Shown here piece by piece: positions 10,591-22,013 of a stretch of 64,000 nucleotides of DNA (position 1 is the stretch's first letter; every line of letters begins with the position of its first letter). Source of the stretch: Helichrysum umbraculigerum (taxonomy: Eukaryota > Streptophyta > Magnoliopsida > Asterales > Asteraceae). A program made the position numbers and the translations under genes. The notes under the pieces are model-generated. The model worked only from the letters and a program-made list of their open reading frames with translations, searched no databases and was not told the DNA's origin. Location of the stretch: positions 83,849,001 to 83,913,000 of the forward strand of contig CATIUR010000003.1 of NCBI GenBank assembly GCA_949592205.1. The letters are read 5' to 3'.

Positions 10591-13500
10591 TTAACATACC
10601 GAAACGAATGGACAAGGCCACGCGGTAGTTGCACCAACATCATCTTCAATTGTGACAAGTAAGTCGTACGGCCTCACCAAACGTGCAGATCTAATGAGAG
10701 GGATTTGTATGTTTACCTCGCACCAATCTGGTCCAATCTCTGCCCCACCAACGTACTCATTTGGATCCATGCTCATAATCCTACCTTTCGCTACAATCTC
10801 ACTAGACTTAAAAATATTTCGAATGTAAACTTCAGCTCCAACCTATAAATTGTATTTTCAAACATGTCATATTCAAATAAATATGTATATATCAGTCGAC
10901 GGAAACAAATAAATCGTAAATAGTAGATAAATAAAACACATACCCGTAAAGGGACACTTGAGTCATTAATGCCATGTTCGCTCGACCCTTCCCTCTTTGA
11001 TCCCTTGTATTTTAACCGAGCCACTTCAGCTTCTAGTCTTTCGTTTCGAACCTTCAATTCCATATTCTCTCTACGACAAACTGAACGACTTGGAATCACA
11101 CCCCAAACATCGCTAGCACGAACACCTAGCCCAAACATGCGTGCAAGACCATTTTGATCGTTGCCTATAACTTTAGAAAATGTGTCTTCCGGCCCAGGCT
11201 TATCAATTGAACCCTCTGGAAGCTTTGACTTGTATTCTTGCATCTTTTTCTAGATTAAAAAAATTATATACATACCTTAGAATAACTCCATTTATGTAAG
11301 AAGCAAAATTAATATGAATATTTACATAACTTTATAATGCTAACTATATCTATTGAATTATGCAAGGGATATATGTAAATAGGGTCAATGATGTGTTAAT
11401 GTTAATAAAATGCATGCTCTCGAAAAGAACATGTATAGTATCAGAATTCACAAAACCGGATATATAAAAAATATATATATAAAGTACATACTATTGCTTT
11501 TGCAGCTTTTTTGTTCTTTGTAGTGCCATCTTTAGAGAAGCACGCACGAAACATTTCCATTCTACTTGGTTCACGTCCAAAAGATTCCTGTTTAAACAAA
11601 GTTGATATTCAAAAAGATATACATAGACATGTTACAGTACAAATTTATGAATGAATATATAGATAGTAGTTACACTATAACATAAAAATACCTTCAATTC
11701 TTCACGGATTCTCGCATAACTTTTTTTACCGGTAACTTGAACCATCTTCTTTTTCGCCCTATTTTTCTTGTTTTTTTCACTGAGTTTCTAATGTGGAAAA
11801 GTGAAAACGAAAGATCAAAGAGAAGTTTTTTAATTCACATGAAAACAAGTGTTTCATACCTGATTTGTTCCAAAAAAATAATATAAAAAAACAAATTGAA
11901 AAAAACTAGTTAATACCTTAGACGCTTCTTCATTCCAATACTGAACGAGTCTCTTCCAGTGACTTTTATGAACTTGTTCTGGCCTAGACTTTATTTGCTT
12001 TTTTAGTGGCAAAGATGGGTCATGGTACTCTTTCAGTCTTGCTCTCCAATTTCTCACTTTCTTTGCAAATGATGCTAAGATCCAGTCATAAGAACTTACA
12101 GGAAAATCAAACTTTGTCTGAAAAAATAATAAATTGAGTTAAATGAGTAAATTAATAATTTAGCCATTTCAATATAAGTTTAATTTTTTAAGTACCTTTA
12201 AGACTTCTAACAACTCTTGTTTGTTAGTATCACTAACTTGGTGCCAAGGTTTGTAAATTGGGCAGTATTTTCCACCCCTAACAACAGACCCCATGAAATG
12301 GGTCAGTTGACTAGTTTTTTTCTTGTCAATTGGCTGCCCATATTCATTAAATTGAACCTTTATAATCTCTGTTGCACCCCATATTTTATTCATACGAGTT
12401 GGACCCCTTACTCTTTTTATTACATTCCCTGTTCCTACAAAAATTAAACATGAATTATAAATTATAAAGTCGATGTGTCTCTTCTTTAAATTTTATTCAC
12501 ACAAGATATAAACATCAACTATATATAAACATGAAACTATATATAAAATATATACTGTAAAGAGATATTCAAAGACACAACTTTTTTACAAAATTTTAAC
12601 ATTAATCATCATGGAACTGTTCAAAAAGACACAAAAAAGTGGGTTAATATAGTTAACCTGTTTCTTTTGTTGATCTAGGGCTTTCATGTTGGTTTTCCAC
12701 AAGTTCGTCATCCTCAATAACCAATTCTTTATCCGCCATCATATGATCCATATTTTCATCTTCATATTCAGCACCATTATCCAATTCATTATCAACTACA
12801 TGGTCTGAATCTTCATCTTCATATTCAGCATCATCTTGCTCTCTATCGACTTCATCGTCTTCTGTAACCACGAAAAATTACATGCGAGAAAAACGCTTAA
12901 GCATATTGCAGCTTAAAAGAAGGCCGCAAAAACATTCATAGCCAATACCAATAACAACACATATATACCTTGACATCTAACATCATCCGCTTCGAATCCA
13001 TTTTGAATATTCTCAAATATCACCTCTGTGTCTTCATTTTCAACAAAATATTGTTTTTCATTCATCTCTATAATCATAGGAAAGTAAAGATGAAAAATGA
13101 TTTTTCAAAGTGGACTTTGTTACAGATAGTAGATATACAAGTTTAAGGCCAACACATATGTACCTTGAAATACCGGGTTATCATCCTCATCACTATCTTC
13201 ATCGGCAAGAAATAATTTTCTCCTTGCTCCACTTGAATTAGGCTGTGCAAACTTCTTTTTGAATGCCTCTGTTTGGTTTGCTGACTCTTTCTTCTTCATG
13301 TTCAAATCAGCCATAATCATTGTTGTTGACTTCTTTTCTGTTGCTACCGATGTGCCAACCATTAGTCCATTACTCTTATGAATTTCCTCGCACTGTTGTG
13401 GTTTACACTTTTTTGATGCACCCAAATCAGCACATTGAACATTTCGGGTACAATATTTCTTAACTGGTAACAAAGAAGAAATGTTTGGAGCCATCACCCG

Positions 13501-13933
13501 TTTCTTTATTGCTAAATTGGCATATCTATTCATAGACATGGGTGCAATATACTGTAATTGATGTTGCTGTGAGAAAGTAAAATCCCATCATAGAAGAACT
13601 TATATAGAAAAAATTAACATGAAATAAAATTGGTAATCATGGTACCTTTGTTCGTACTCCAACACTTGTATCATTTTCTTCATGGTAGTAGCCCTCACCG
13701 TCACCACCATGATCAGACATATAATCAACATCCTTCTCGTTAGTAAATGATGTTTTGTCTTTCCTTTTCTTTGTTTTCTTACTTTCTGTTAGACTTGTAA
13801 GAGAGTTAGAAATGTTTTTAATCCCTAGGTCCCGTAACCTTTCTTTGTTCTCTTTAATCCTCAATAGCCTATCCTTCTCATAAATAGTCAATTGTCTTTT
13901 TGAAGCTTGATCTTGTTTGCTTTGACTTCCCAT
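10591..13933 (-). CDS. TNPA-like CACTA transposase accessory protein (Transposase_24 / PttA type), ten exons
   Basis: I traced ten exons with GT-AG borders on the minus strand: 13646-13933, 13164-13566, 12969-13067, 12658-12861, 12196-12434, 11917-12117, 11692-11787, 11492-11587, 10944-11249 and 10591-10842, about 727 residues with no internal stop. The ATG at 13933 opens a basic, Lys/Ser-rich N terminus. Exons 3-4 are very acidic (Asp/Glu repeats). Exon 5 holds RGPTRMNKIWG..NEYGQPI, and exons 6-7 hold the WNEEASK and SEKNKKNRAKKKM motifs typical of plant En/Spm Ptta-type proteins. Exon 9 has a coiled-coil-like segment (RRENMELKVRNERLEAEVARL). TNPA-type proteins bind subterminal repeats and help transposition. 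The last exon is uncertain: it may end at TAA 10591-10593 or splice onward at 10594. Confidence 0.8.
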
Positions 13934-16445
13934 TAGTAATGTACCAAAAGTAATATAACTGAAATATATGTAATTTGGGATACAAGAGTCAGAAGCATAG
14001 AATCTAACACTACGAAATTACAAGCAGTAACTTGGAACGACATACAAACAAACAGCTATATGAAAGGAAGCAGAAACAGCCAACATATGCACCTATGACC
14101 AGCAGCTATAAGATAGAAAACTAAACCTTCAATTCCATAAAGAACATTAAAAATCGCCAACCAAAACAGAAACAATAACTCTAATCTTTTGACAGTGACA
14201 TGACTCATAAAATACAATAACACTACATAAACAAAACAAAAATACCCCTTGAACACACTATAACAGCCTTCAAGCATTATTTTCCATTGCTCCATCTTTC
14301 AAACAAGAACAAATATTTTATACAAAAATAAGGTATGACTTTTACTATGATTGCCCGTGTATTGATTTTTTTTTAATAAAACTAATAATAATATGTTTTG
14401 GGAATCAATGATCAGTTTAAAATTTAAAAAAAAATCAAATACAGTAAATTTATCCATAGCTAGTAACTGGTTTGGAACATGCTCAAGGTATACGCAGAGT
14501 ATTGAATCAAAAAAACAGAACATATACCTACTTCTATCATAGACTAAAACTCACGAACACAATATTCATATTACATAGGTTAAAGGTAATTAAGTTGAAC
14601 CAACATACATTAGTAACAATAGATATATACAGAGATGTCAAGTTCCAGTCCAATAATTGAGACAACCCAATACAATGATACTACAAAAAATATAAATTGG
14701 GGTTATTGGATTTGGACGGCTAAAATAGTATTGTGTTGGCATCTCCATTCTTCATATATCCGTGCAATGTTAAGTTAAAATATCTCAATGAGGATTATCC
14801 ATCCTATTATCTCATCCATTTACAATAATAAAATTACAATTTTAAGTTTCTCTGTTCATACCCAATAACCCTATTCATACCCAATAACCCTACAACTACA
14901 CTTATTCGCTTATGTTCTATTTGACAGACATCAAAAAACCTCTTTCACCGTACTCCAACGATTGTTTGAGCTTCCTTTAACGATTCTCTCACTGGACATC
15001 AATCAGTCAGATATAGTGTCTCTGGTATGTTTTCGATATTCTATGTTTTATGAATTCTTATGTAACAGGAAATATATTTTATTTGAAGATGGCATAAATG
15101 CTTATGCTTGTTAGTTGTTTAATGATGATTAATTTGTTTGTTCATCCATGATTTTGGTTATTAAGTATTTTACAATGAGTAATTTATATAGAGGCCATTC
15201 ATGTGTATGTATTTATGAGATGATCATGCTGCTGCAAAAAATGAGTTTACAGTGCAATTTTCCCAAACTTTGGACCCATACATATATGTATACATAATAG
15301 CTACGGGTGAAATTTTTTACGATTGTGTAGTCCATAACAAGAGCTTCGTAACGATATATTATATGTCCAAACTTAAGTTGTGTTGAACGAGATATCCAGG
15401 TCTAAATAGAGGTGGTTGATGTGGAACTAAAGGGTAAGTGGGTCTGTTTTGAACCTTGACCAAGATCGTAAAGTGGGTCTTCTTGACCCGAGCTATGACC
15501 CATCAGGTCTGACCCAGAACCAATGATCTTTTTAATTCCACTTCAGTTACAGCAGTGATGATCAAGAGATATAACTGATGTATCAGTTATCATTTTGGTT
15601 AAGATATTAATAGCTACTGGTTATTATTAACGAAACTCAGTTTTGATGTTTTAAAGTTATATTCTACACATACAGATGTGTATATATGAGATGATCATGC
15701 TAGAGCTCTAGTTTATTAGAATCATTATATCCTTTTTGCTAGCTAAATTAGTACTCCATTATGTTCGTTCTGTTAGCTCCTGCTGATTTTCTTATTTACA
15801 TGTTAATATTTTCCCTATTGCCTCGGTAATCCAATAATCTATTGTTGCAAGCTGAATAAATCTTTATTATATATGATCATTCAAATTCAGACATATAACG
15901 ATTCTAAATTCAATGTTGGCCCAAATTACACAGTTTAATTCAATTTGTCTACCATACATTTGGAGTTTTGAAACATGGGTATGGTATGACCCGCACCTAA
16001 CCGACTTGAACCCAAATAATCCGATTAAGCCTAGGCCATTCGTTTGTAAATTTATACATTAAGCCATTGTCCTTTCTTCTTTTCGCTGTCCTTATATGCT
16101 GGAACCATCAAATTAAGCACAACTGCGAGTCTCAACTTAAGATAAACATCTGCTTGTCTTCTACTGCATTTAGTCTGTTTTGGCTAATGATAGTTATGGG
16201 TCAATTTAAATTAAATGATCTTCCGTAATTAATTTTTTAAGTGTGATTTGCTAGATGTTTTCCGGTAAACAACTGCGAGTCTCAACTTAAGATAAACATC
16301 AGCTTGTCTTCTACTGCATTTAGTCTGTTTTGGCTACTGATAGTTATGGGTCAATTTAAATTGAATGATCTTCCGTAATTTATTTTTTAAGTGTGATTTG
16401 CTAGATGTTTTCCGGTAACTGCTTTTCTTTTTTTCAAGGGCCAAG
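13934..16445. promoter_or_regulatory. Divergent intergenic region between the two CACTA-1 genes
   Basis: This 2.5 kb gap must hold both promoters. It has no ORF of protein-like composition. A possible 5' UTR intron of the transposase runs from a GTATG donor near 15026 to the acceptor TTTTTTTCAAG just before GGCCAAGATGG. It contains a short duplication of CCCAATAACCCT near 14871-14890 and a 150-bp tandem duplication at 16120-16418. AGATGATCATGCT occurs twice (about 15218 and 15688). Confidence 0.55.
16120..16418. repeat. 150-bp tandem duplication upstream of the TNPD-like start
   Basis: The block starting AACTGCGAGTCTCAACTT at 16121 recurs at 16271 with only a few differences. Two units end at TTTTCCGGTAA. 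It lies just upstream of the transposase ATG, within the presumed 5' UTR intron. Confidence 0.9.
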
Positions 16446-19400
16446 ATGGACACGAGTTGGATGTCTTTACCAAGAGTCAATATTGAATACGAAAAAGGCT
16501 TGGAAGAATTTCTTGATCATATGTTTGCTAAGGAGTCTTTAAGGGGACAGATTTTATGCCCATGCATCGAATGTGGTAATCAAGTATGGGTCAATCGGGA
16601 GAAGGCTAGAATGCATCTGATTTGTGATGGTTTCATTAAAGGTTATCAAATTTCATCTTCGATTTCCAAACACCCTACTACTTCTCATGTGTGTGATATA
16701 GCTGATGACATGCAAGGAATGGTGTGTGATGCATTTGGCTTCTTAGAAGAAAACATAACTACAAGTGATATAGGTCTACAAGCTGAAAATATCGCTATAC
16801 CAAATGCTAACGCAGGTAAATTTTATACAGTTTTGGAAGATGCAAAGAAAGAATTATATCCCGGGTGTGAAAACTCTGTTCTTTCCTTTATCGTAAGACT
16901 ATATCATAGTAAATGCATAGGAAAATGCAATGACCACGGTTTCACAATGATACTTGATACATTAAGGGAGGCTTTCCCAGATGCATGTGTACCTAAGTCA
17001 TTATATGAAATGAAGAAGATTATAAGAGATTTGGGACTTAGTTATGAAAAAATTGATGCATGTCCCAATGATTGCATGTTGTACTGGAAGGAAAGCAAAA
17101 TGAAAACTGAGTGTGATGTTTGCCATACCTCAAGGTATACACAAAATGATGATAATCAAGAAGATCAGTCAATTGGTACCTCTAACCATAAGAAGATTGC
17201 AGCAAAAGTTTTGCGTTATTTTCCACTCAACCCAAGGTTGCAAAGGCTATATATGTCATCAAAAACTGCTGCATCCATGAGATGGCATGAAGAAAGTCGT
17301 ACTAAAGATGGTTACTTGAGACATCCTGCAGATTCCCCCGCTTGGAAAACGTTTGATTTCCAGCATCCTGAATTTGCAATGGAACCTCGCAATGTTAGAC
17401 TTGGTTTAGCTAGTGATGGGTTTAATCCTTTTAGGACAATGAGTGTTTCTCACAGCACATGGCCCATTGTTTTGATACCTTATAATCTTCCACCATGGAT
17501 GTGCATGAAGCAACCTTATCTCATGATGTCATTACTTATACCCGGTCCATCTGCTCCAGGGAATAATATAGATGTTTATTTAGAACCTTTAGTAGATGAG
17601 CTAAAAGAGTTGTGGGATGTTGGAGTTGAGACATACGACGCCTCAAAAAAGAACAATTTTCAAATGCGTGCTTGTTTGTTATGGACCATAAGTGATTTTC
17701 CTGCTTATGCGAATTTATCAGGATGGAGCACTAAAGGTCAACTTGCATGTCCATGTTGCCATAAACATACAAAGTCACAACGCTTAAAGCATGGGAGGAA
17801 ATTTTGTTACATGGGACATCGTCGATATTTGCCTTATAAACATGTTTTTCGTAAGGATAAGAAGTCCTTTGATGGAACTGAAGAACATGGGAGGGCACCT
17901 CCCCGGTTGATAGGATCAGATGTGTTGAACGAGCTACATGGACATGAAATTAAATTTGGAAAACTTGTTAAGGATAACCCAAATTTACCGTTTAATTGGA
18001 AGAAAAGAAGTATTTTTTTTAAGCTGCCATACTGGAAGGATAATTTGCTACGCCATAATCTAGATGTGATGCATATCGAGAAGAATGTTTGCGATAGTGT
18101 GGTTGGAACGTTAATGGCTTTAGACGGAAAGAATAAGGATCATTTAAAAGCCCGCCTTGATTTAAAGGAGATGAATTTAAGAAGTGAACTTCATCCACAA
18201 GATAGAGCTAACAACAAAGTGTACATGCCTCCCGCTTGTTTCTCTATGAATAAAAATGAGAAAGATATATTTTGCGGTATTTTAAAGAATGTGAAAGTTC
18301 CTGATGGATATGCAGCTAATATATCAAGATGTGTCCAGCTTAAACCTCCAAAAATATCCGGGCTTAAAAGTCATGATAGCCATATTTTAATGCAACAGTT
18401 ACTTTCATTAGCCTTACGAAATGTTTTACCTAAGCATGTGCGCTCTCCTTTGATGAAATTAAGCCTTTACTTCAGACAACTATGCTCAAAAGTTCTTAAC
18501 CCTCATGATTTGATGAGAATGGAAAATGAGATCGGGAAAACTCTATGTGATTTAGAGAGGATTTTTCCACCTTCGTTTTTTGATGTCATGGTTCATCTTT
18601 CGATTCATCTTGCTCCAGAGGCAAAAATAGGTGGACCAGTTCATTATCGTTGGATGTATCCAATTGAGAGGTATATATTTATTTTTTTTACCCATAATTT
18701 AATTTTGGATAAAATCTTACTTTAATTTTTTTGATCACACACGTATTTGTCTACATTAAAATCTTACGTAAGGAATAGGAGTAAACCTGAGGGTTCAATT
18801 GCAGAAGGGTATTTAGTTGAAGAATGTATGTCGTTTTGTTCGTTGTACTTATCCCCTGATATTGAGACTAGGCATAACAGAGCAAGTCGGAATTATGATG
18901 GTGGTGGTTGTGTAGAAATTTGTCCTATCTTTTCAATGCCTGGTCGTCCGGTGGGTGCAGCTGAGATTAAAGCACTTAACCTTGATACGTTGATGAAAGC
19001 ACATACTTATGTCTTGTTTAATTGTAACATGGTTGATGAGTTCATTAAGTAAGTAAACTTTTTATAAATTATTACATTACTTGCTGCTATTATTAATTTG
19101 ACCGTTTTATTATATTATCATGTCAGTGAGCATCTTAAGATTGTTCATAATCAAAATCGAAGATTACGCGAGCATGAGGTTCAACGTATTCATAGCGAAA
19201 CTTTTGAATCATGGTTTCGAGATTATGTAAGTAATTATCAGAAATAATACAGCATTTTGAATGCCAACAGTATGAAGTTATGATACTTCAATTCTAACAC
19301 ATATTGCCTTTTTTCAGGTTGAGGAGCTAGATACTAGAGGGGATCATAGGATCACCGAAGAAGTAAGGGCTTTGGCAAGTGGCCCCACTGAGATAGTAAA

Positions 19401-19992
19401 ACAATATAAGGGTTTTATCATAAATGGTTTTAGATTTCATACAAGACATCTTAAACAAAAAAGAAAAACACAGAATAGTGGAGTTATGCTTGATGCCATG
19501 ACGAATAGCTTCTCGAGTGCAAAGGATAAAAATCCTATTATGGGAGATGTAGCATACTTCGGGGTTTTAAATAACATCATTGAGTTGGAGTATTCAATTG
19601 ATAGAAAAGTAGTGATGTTCGATTGTGATTGGATCTCAAATGGTAGGAGGAAAAAGGAAGATGAGAATGGGTTCACTCTACTAAACTTTAAAGGAATAAA
19701 GCCTCATAATGAGCCTTTTATACTAGCTAGTCAAGCACAACAAGTGTTTTATGTTGAGGACCCTGTTGACGAGGGGTGGCATGTTGTGATCAAGACAACA
19801 GCTAGAGATTCTTATGACATGAGTGAACAAACATGTCTAGATGATGTTGAAACATATTTGCAGAGTAATGTGTCTAGCGGCCCCCAGGATGATGACAATA
19901 TGGATATTGACTTAGTAAGAGACGACTTAAATGGAACAATTGTTGACACCAATACCATAGTTTTAGATGGAGATGGAGATGATGATCAGTAA
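16446..19992 (+). CDS. TNPD-like CACTA transposase (Transposase_21), four exons, about 1101 aa
   Basis: Exons 16446-18670, 18743-19048, 19127-19226 and 19318-19992 join in phase to about 1101 codons. The N terminus carries the transposase-associated domain (CPCIECGN near residue 40). A Cys-rich segment (ACPNDCMLYW; CDVCHTSRY) follows. The core Transposase_21 domain holds LGLASDGFNPF and LRHNLDVMHIEKN, whose Asp residues are candidates for the catalytic acids. RWMYPIER into exon 2 marks DUF4218, and exon 4 carries a DUF4216-like region before a very acidic C terminus. The protein would cut element ends. Introns 2 and 3 have GTAAGT donors and normal AG acceptors; intron 1 has a GT donor but the coding alignment puts the acceptor at AC (18741-18742), which may block normal splicing. 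Confidence 0.88.
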
Positions 19993-21399
19993 GACACCAT
20001 TTAATTATTGATCATTTTCCTTAGATTGCATCTCGTTTAAATCTCAGGTTTGTCTCTCATACTTCTCGTGAGCATTTATGATTTTAAAATTTATTTTTAG
20101 TTTATGCTTTGATGAAATTCTGCTAGTGCTGATGGTGAACTGACTATTTATGCTACCTACGTTGTTTACGTCATGACTTCGTGTAGATTAAGATATCAAT
20201 TTTTCATTTTATGGTTTCTGTAGATTTTGACTAATTAAAGTCAAATTGCCATCCATTTTTTATATTTAGTAAACAGAGTTTTTCTATTAGCTTTTAAACG
20301 TCTTATGTTTAATTTATTTACTTGTAGGACATGTTTTGGCAACCTTGTGGTGAAAATGATTGCAAGAATTAAGAACTCTAGGATGGGCATTCAGACAAAT
20401 CGAGTTAGGTAGCTTTTAAAAAGTCACATATATGCATGGGAGTTGATTAATGCATCCAATAGTGGGTAAACATCCTCAAGATCGGGATATGGTTAGCTGC
20501 TTTTTCATGTTCAGTGTTGCTTCTATTTAAATGTCGAATACTGGTTATTTTTCAAGGGCATGGAGACTGGTCAATTATCATGTTTTATGGTGATTTCCTG
20601 GCTTGCTTTGATGGCATGTAGTGCTATTTTTTTTAGATTTGTCTAGCTAGTTGTTTCTTTATTCTTGGCTAGTTTGGTGGAGTGACGTGCATGCATATCA
20701 TTGTTTTTCGAAGGTCGTTTGTTTAGAAATATCCTTGTTTGTTTTATTGTTTAATACTCCGTATAAAACTTTGTGGATCTTTATTAAAAAAAGACCTCTC
20801 ACATATTACTTCAACTATAGTTGTCTGTATTGTAGTAAATGATAGTATTTTTTAATTTTGATTTGAATTATATAACTTTGGGATATTTCTATGTTTATCT
20901 TCAATTTCTTTAGCAAAACCTAATAGGTTGTAGTATCAATCATAGTATGGTTATATTTACAATTTTTGGACAGCTTAGACATCCGTGAAAGTCAACGTAT
21001 TATATTGCATTTTTGGATATAACCGGGAAACGCACAATATTAGTAAGGAGGTTCAATAAACTTTAAATGGATTTTGCACATCAAAACATAACTTTCATGT
21101 TATATTAAAAAGTAAAGGGTAACAATCAACTGTACATGTTTTTCATTATAGTAAACTAAATAACAATATAAAAAATATATCGATCATAAAGAGAGATGAA
21201 AGTTAGAGTATAAGCATAGTTTAATTTATGGTGAATGTGAAATAATAATAACAAACACCAATATAATATATTGCTAACAAGTCTTGAACATGTGACCTTT
21301 CATTATTAGTCCAAGGGTTAACAATGAGACTTTTGTCATTGTTTGTAGTTTCAAAACTTAATAAAGATAAATGTTTTTCTTTGTTAAATCGATCGTTCA
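19993..21399. other. CACTA-1 3' flank of the transposase gene
   Basis: AT-rich, with no protein-like ORF. It probably holds the transposase 3' UTR. A short intron-like GT..AG pattern near 19993-20330 cannot be confirmed. Confidence 0.45.
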
Positions 21400-21880
21400 T
21401 TGAAAGACCACGCCTATCAAGTGTCCTACAAAACTACATAAATGACTCAAATATCATATGTCCTATTGTACCCTACAATACTATCAGACACCACTGAGTA
21501 ATCGTCCTTTAAAACCCAATGTAATAAGACATACTTAACATGTGTCCTAATAGGCTCTACTATAATAAGACATCGAGGAAAAAGCGTCCTCTAGTATTTG
21601 ATGTAATACGACTCATATATCAAGTGTCCTAATAGTCTTTATTATAATAGGACATCATATAATAAGCGTCTTTTAAAACTCAATATATAGGACTTACGTA
21701 TCATGTGTCCTATTAGTCTCTAATATTGTAAGACCTCGATGAATAAGCGTCCTATAAACTCAAGCTAATAGGACTTAAAATAACAGGTGTCCTTTCAGAA
21801 AACACAATAATAGGCAAAAGAAGTATAGCGTCCTATTAGATATTTTTTAGGACACTTTCTTAGTAATGTCCCATGAAAAG
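21400..21880. repeat. CACTA-1 right subterminal repeat array
   Basis: About five units of roughly 100 bp share GTGTCCTAATAGTCT, ATAATAGGACATCG, AATAAGCGTCCT and AATAGGACTTA. GTCCTA and its complement TAGGAC alternate, giving inverted pairs. The words match those of the left array, so both ends can bind the same protein. Confidence 0.8.
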
Positions 21881-21909
21881 TGTCCTAAAAGCCCATTTTT
21901 GTTGTAGTG
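21880..21909 (-). repeat. CACTA-1 right terminal inverted repeat
   Basis: Read inverted: CACTACAACAAAAATGGGCT then TTTAGGACAC. Differs from the left repeat by a few positions after the first twelve bases. Confidence 0.92.
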
Positions 21910-22013
21910 CAAACATGTTATTCTTGCCTGAATTATGTGATAAAGTATTATTTAGTATTTCCTTTTATTTAAAACTTGTTATGAATTTATTTGCATATAC
22001 TTCACGCACATCA
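21910..22013 (+). repeat. Ath-1 3' LTR, part 2
   Basis: Continues the LTR interrupted at 9406; it matches 2590-2692 of the 5' LTR closely and ends CACATCA. Its first three bases, CAA, are the right copy of the CACTA target duplication; the undisturbed LTR has CGA here, so one G has become A. Confidence 0.9.

Larger units (their letters stand above)
9407..21909 (+). mobile_element. CACTA-1: En/Spm (CACTA) DNA transposon, near-complete, 12.5 kb
   Basis: The element starts CACTACAACAAATCTGG and ends with the inverted counterpart (…TTTTTGTTGTAGTG), giving terminal inverted repeats of about 30 bp. It is flanked by a 3-bp duplication (CGA, decayed to CAA on the right). Subterminal arrays of GTCCTA/TAGGAC words lie inside each end. 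It encodes two divergently transcribed genes of the two classical En/Spm products, a TNPA-like protein (minus) and a TNPD-like transposase (plus). Every exon I could trace is in phase and free of internal stops. One unusual splice acceptor in the transposase gene is the only visible defect, so the copy may have been autonomous recently. Confidence 0.95.
1156..22013 (+). mobile_element. Ath-1: Athila/Tat-like LTR retrotransposon without pol, split by a CACTA transposon
   Basis: Two direct LTRs (1156-2692 and 7961-9406 plus 21910-22013) flank a 5.3 kb internal region. A 5-bp target duplication GTTAC lies at 1151-1155 and 22014-22018. The LTRs begin TGATAACATC and end CACATCA. A primer site matching plant tRNA-Asp and a polypurine tract at 7945-7960 complete the structure. 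No protease, RT, RNase H or integrase is visible in any frame, only a 218-codon ORF at 3300, so transposition would depend on enzymes from elsewhere. The LTRs differ by scattered substitutions and a roughly 20-bp indel near 8390-8415, so the insertion is older than Tekay-1. The Athila/Tat affinity is inferred from the primer site and the polypurine context. Confidence 0.9.

Noticed and set aside
10969..12447. Plus-strand ORFs near 10969-11157 and 12217-12447
   Set aside because: They are antisense shadows of TNPA-like exons.
14299..14400. Host gene fragments between elements
   Set aside because: All sequence could be assigned to an element or its spacer; no exon with host-protein features was found anywhere in the window.
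13937..14660. Short ORFs in the CACTA-1 intergenic region (14056-14295, 14299-14523, 14472-14660)
   Set aside because: AT-driven hydrophobic peptides on both strands, with no motif and no phase-compatible junction to either gene.
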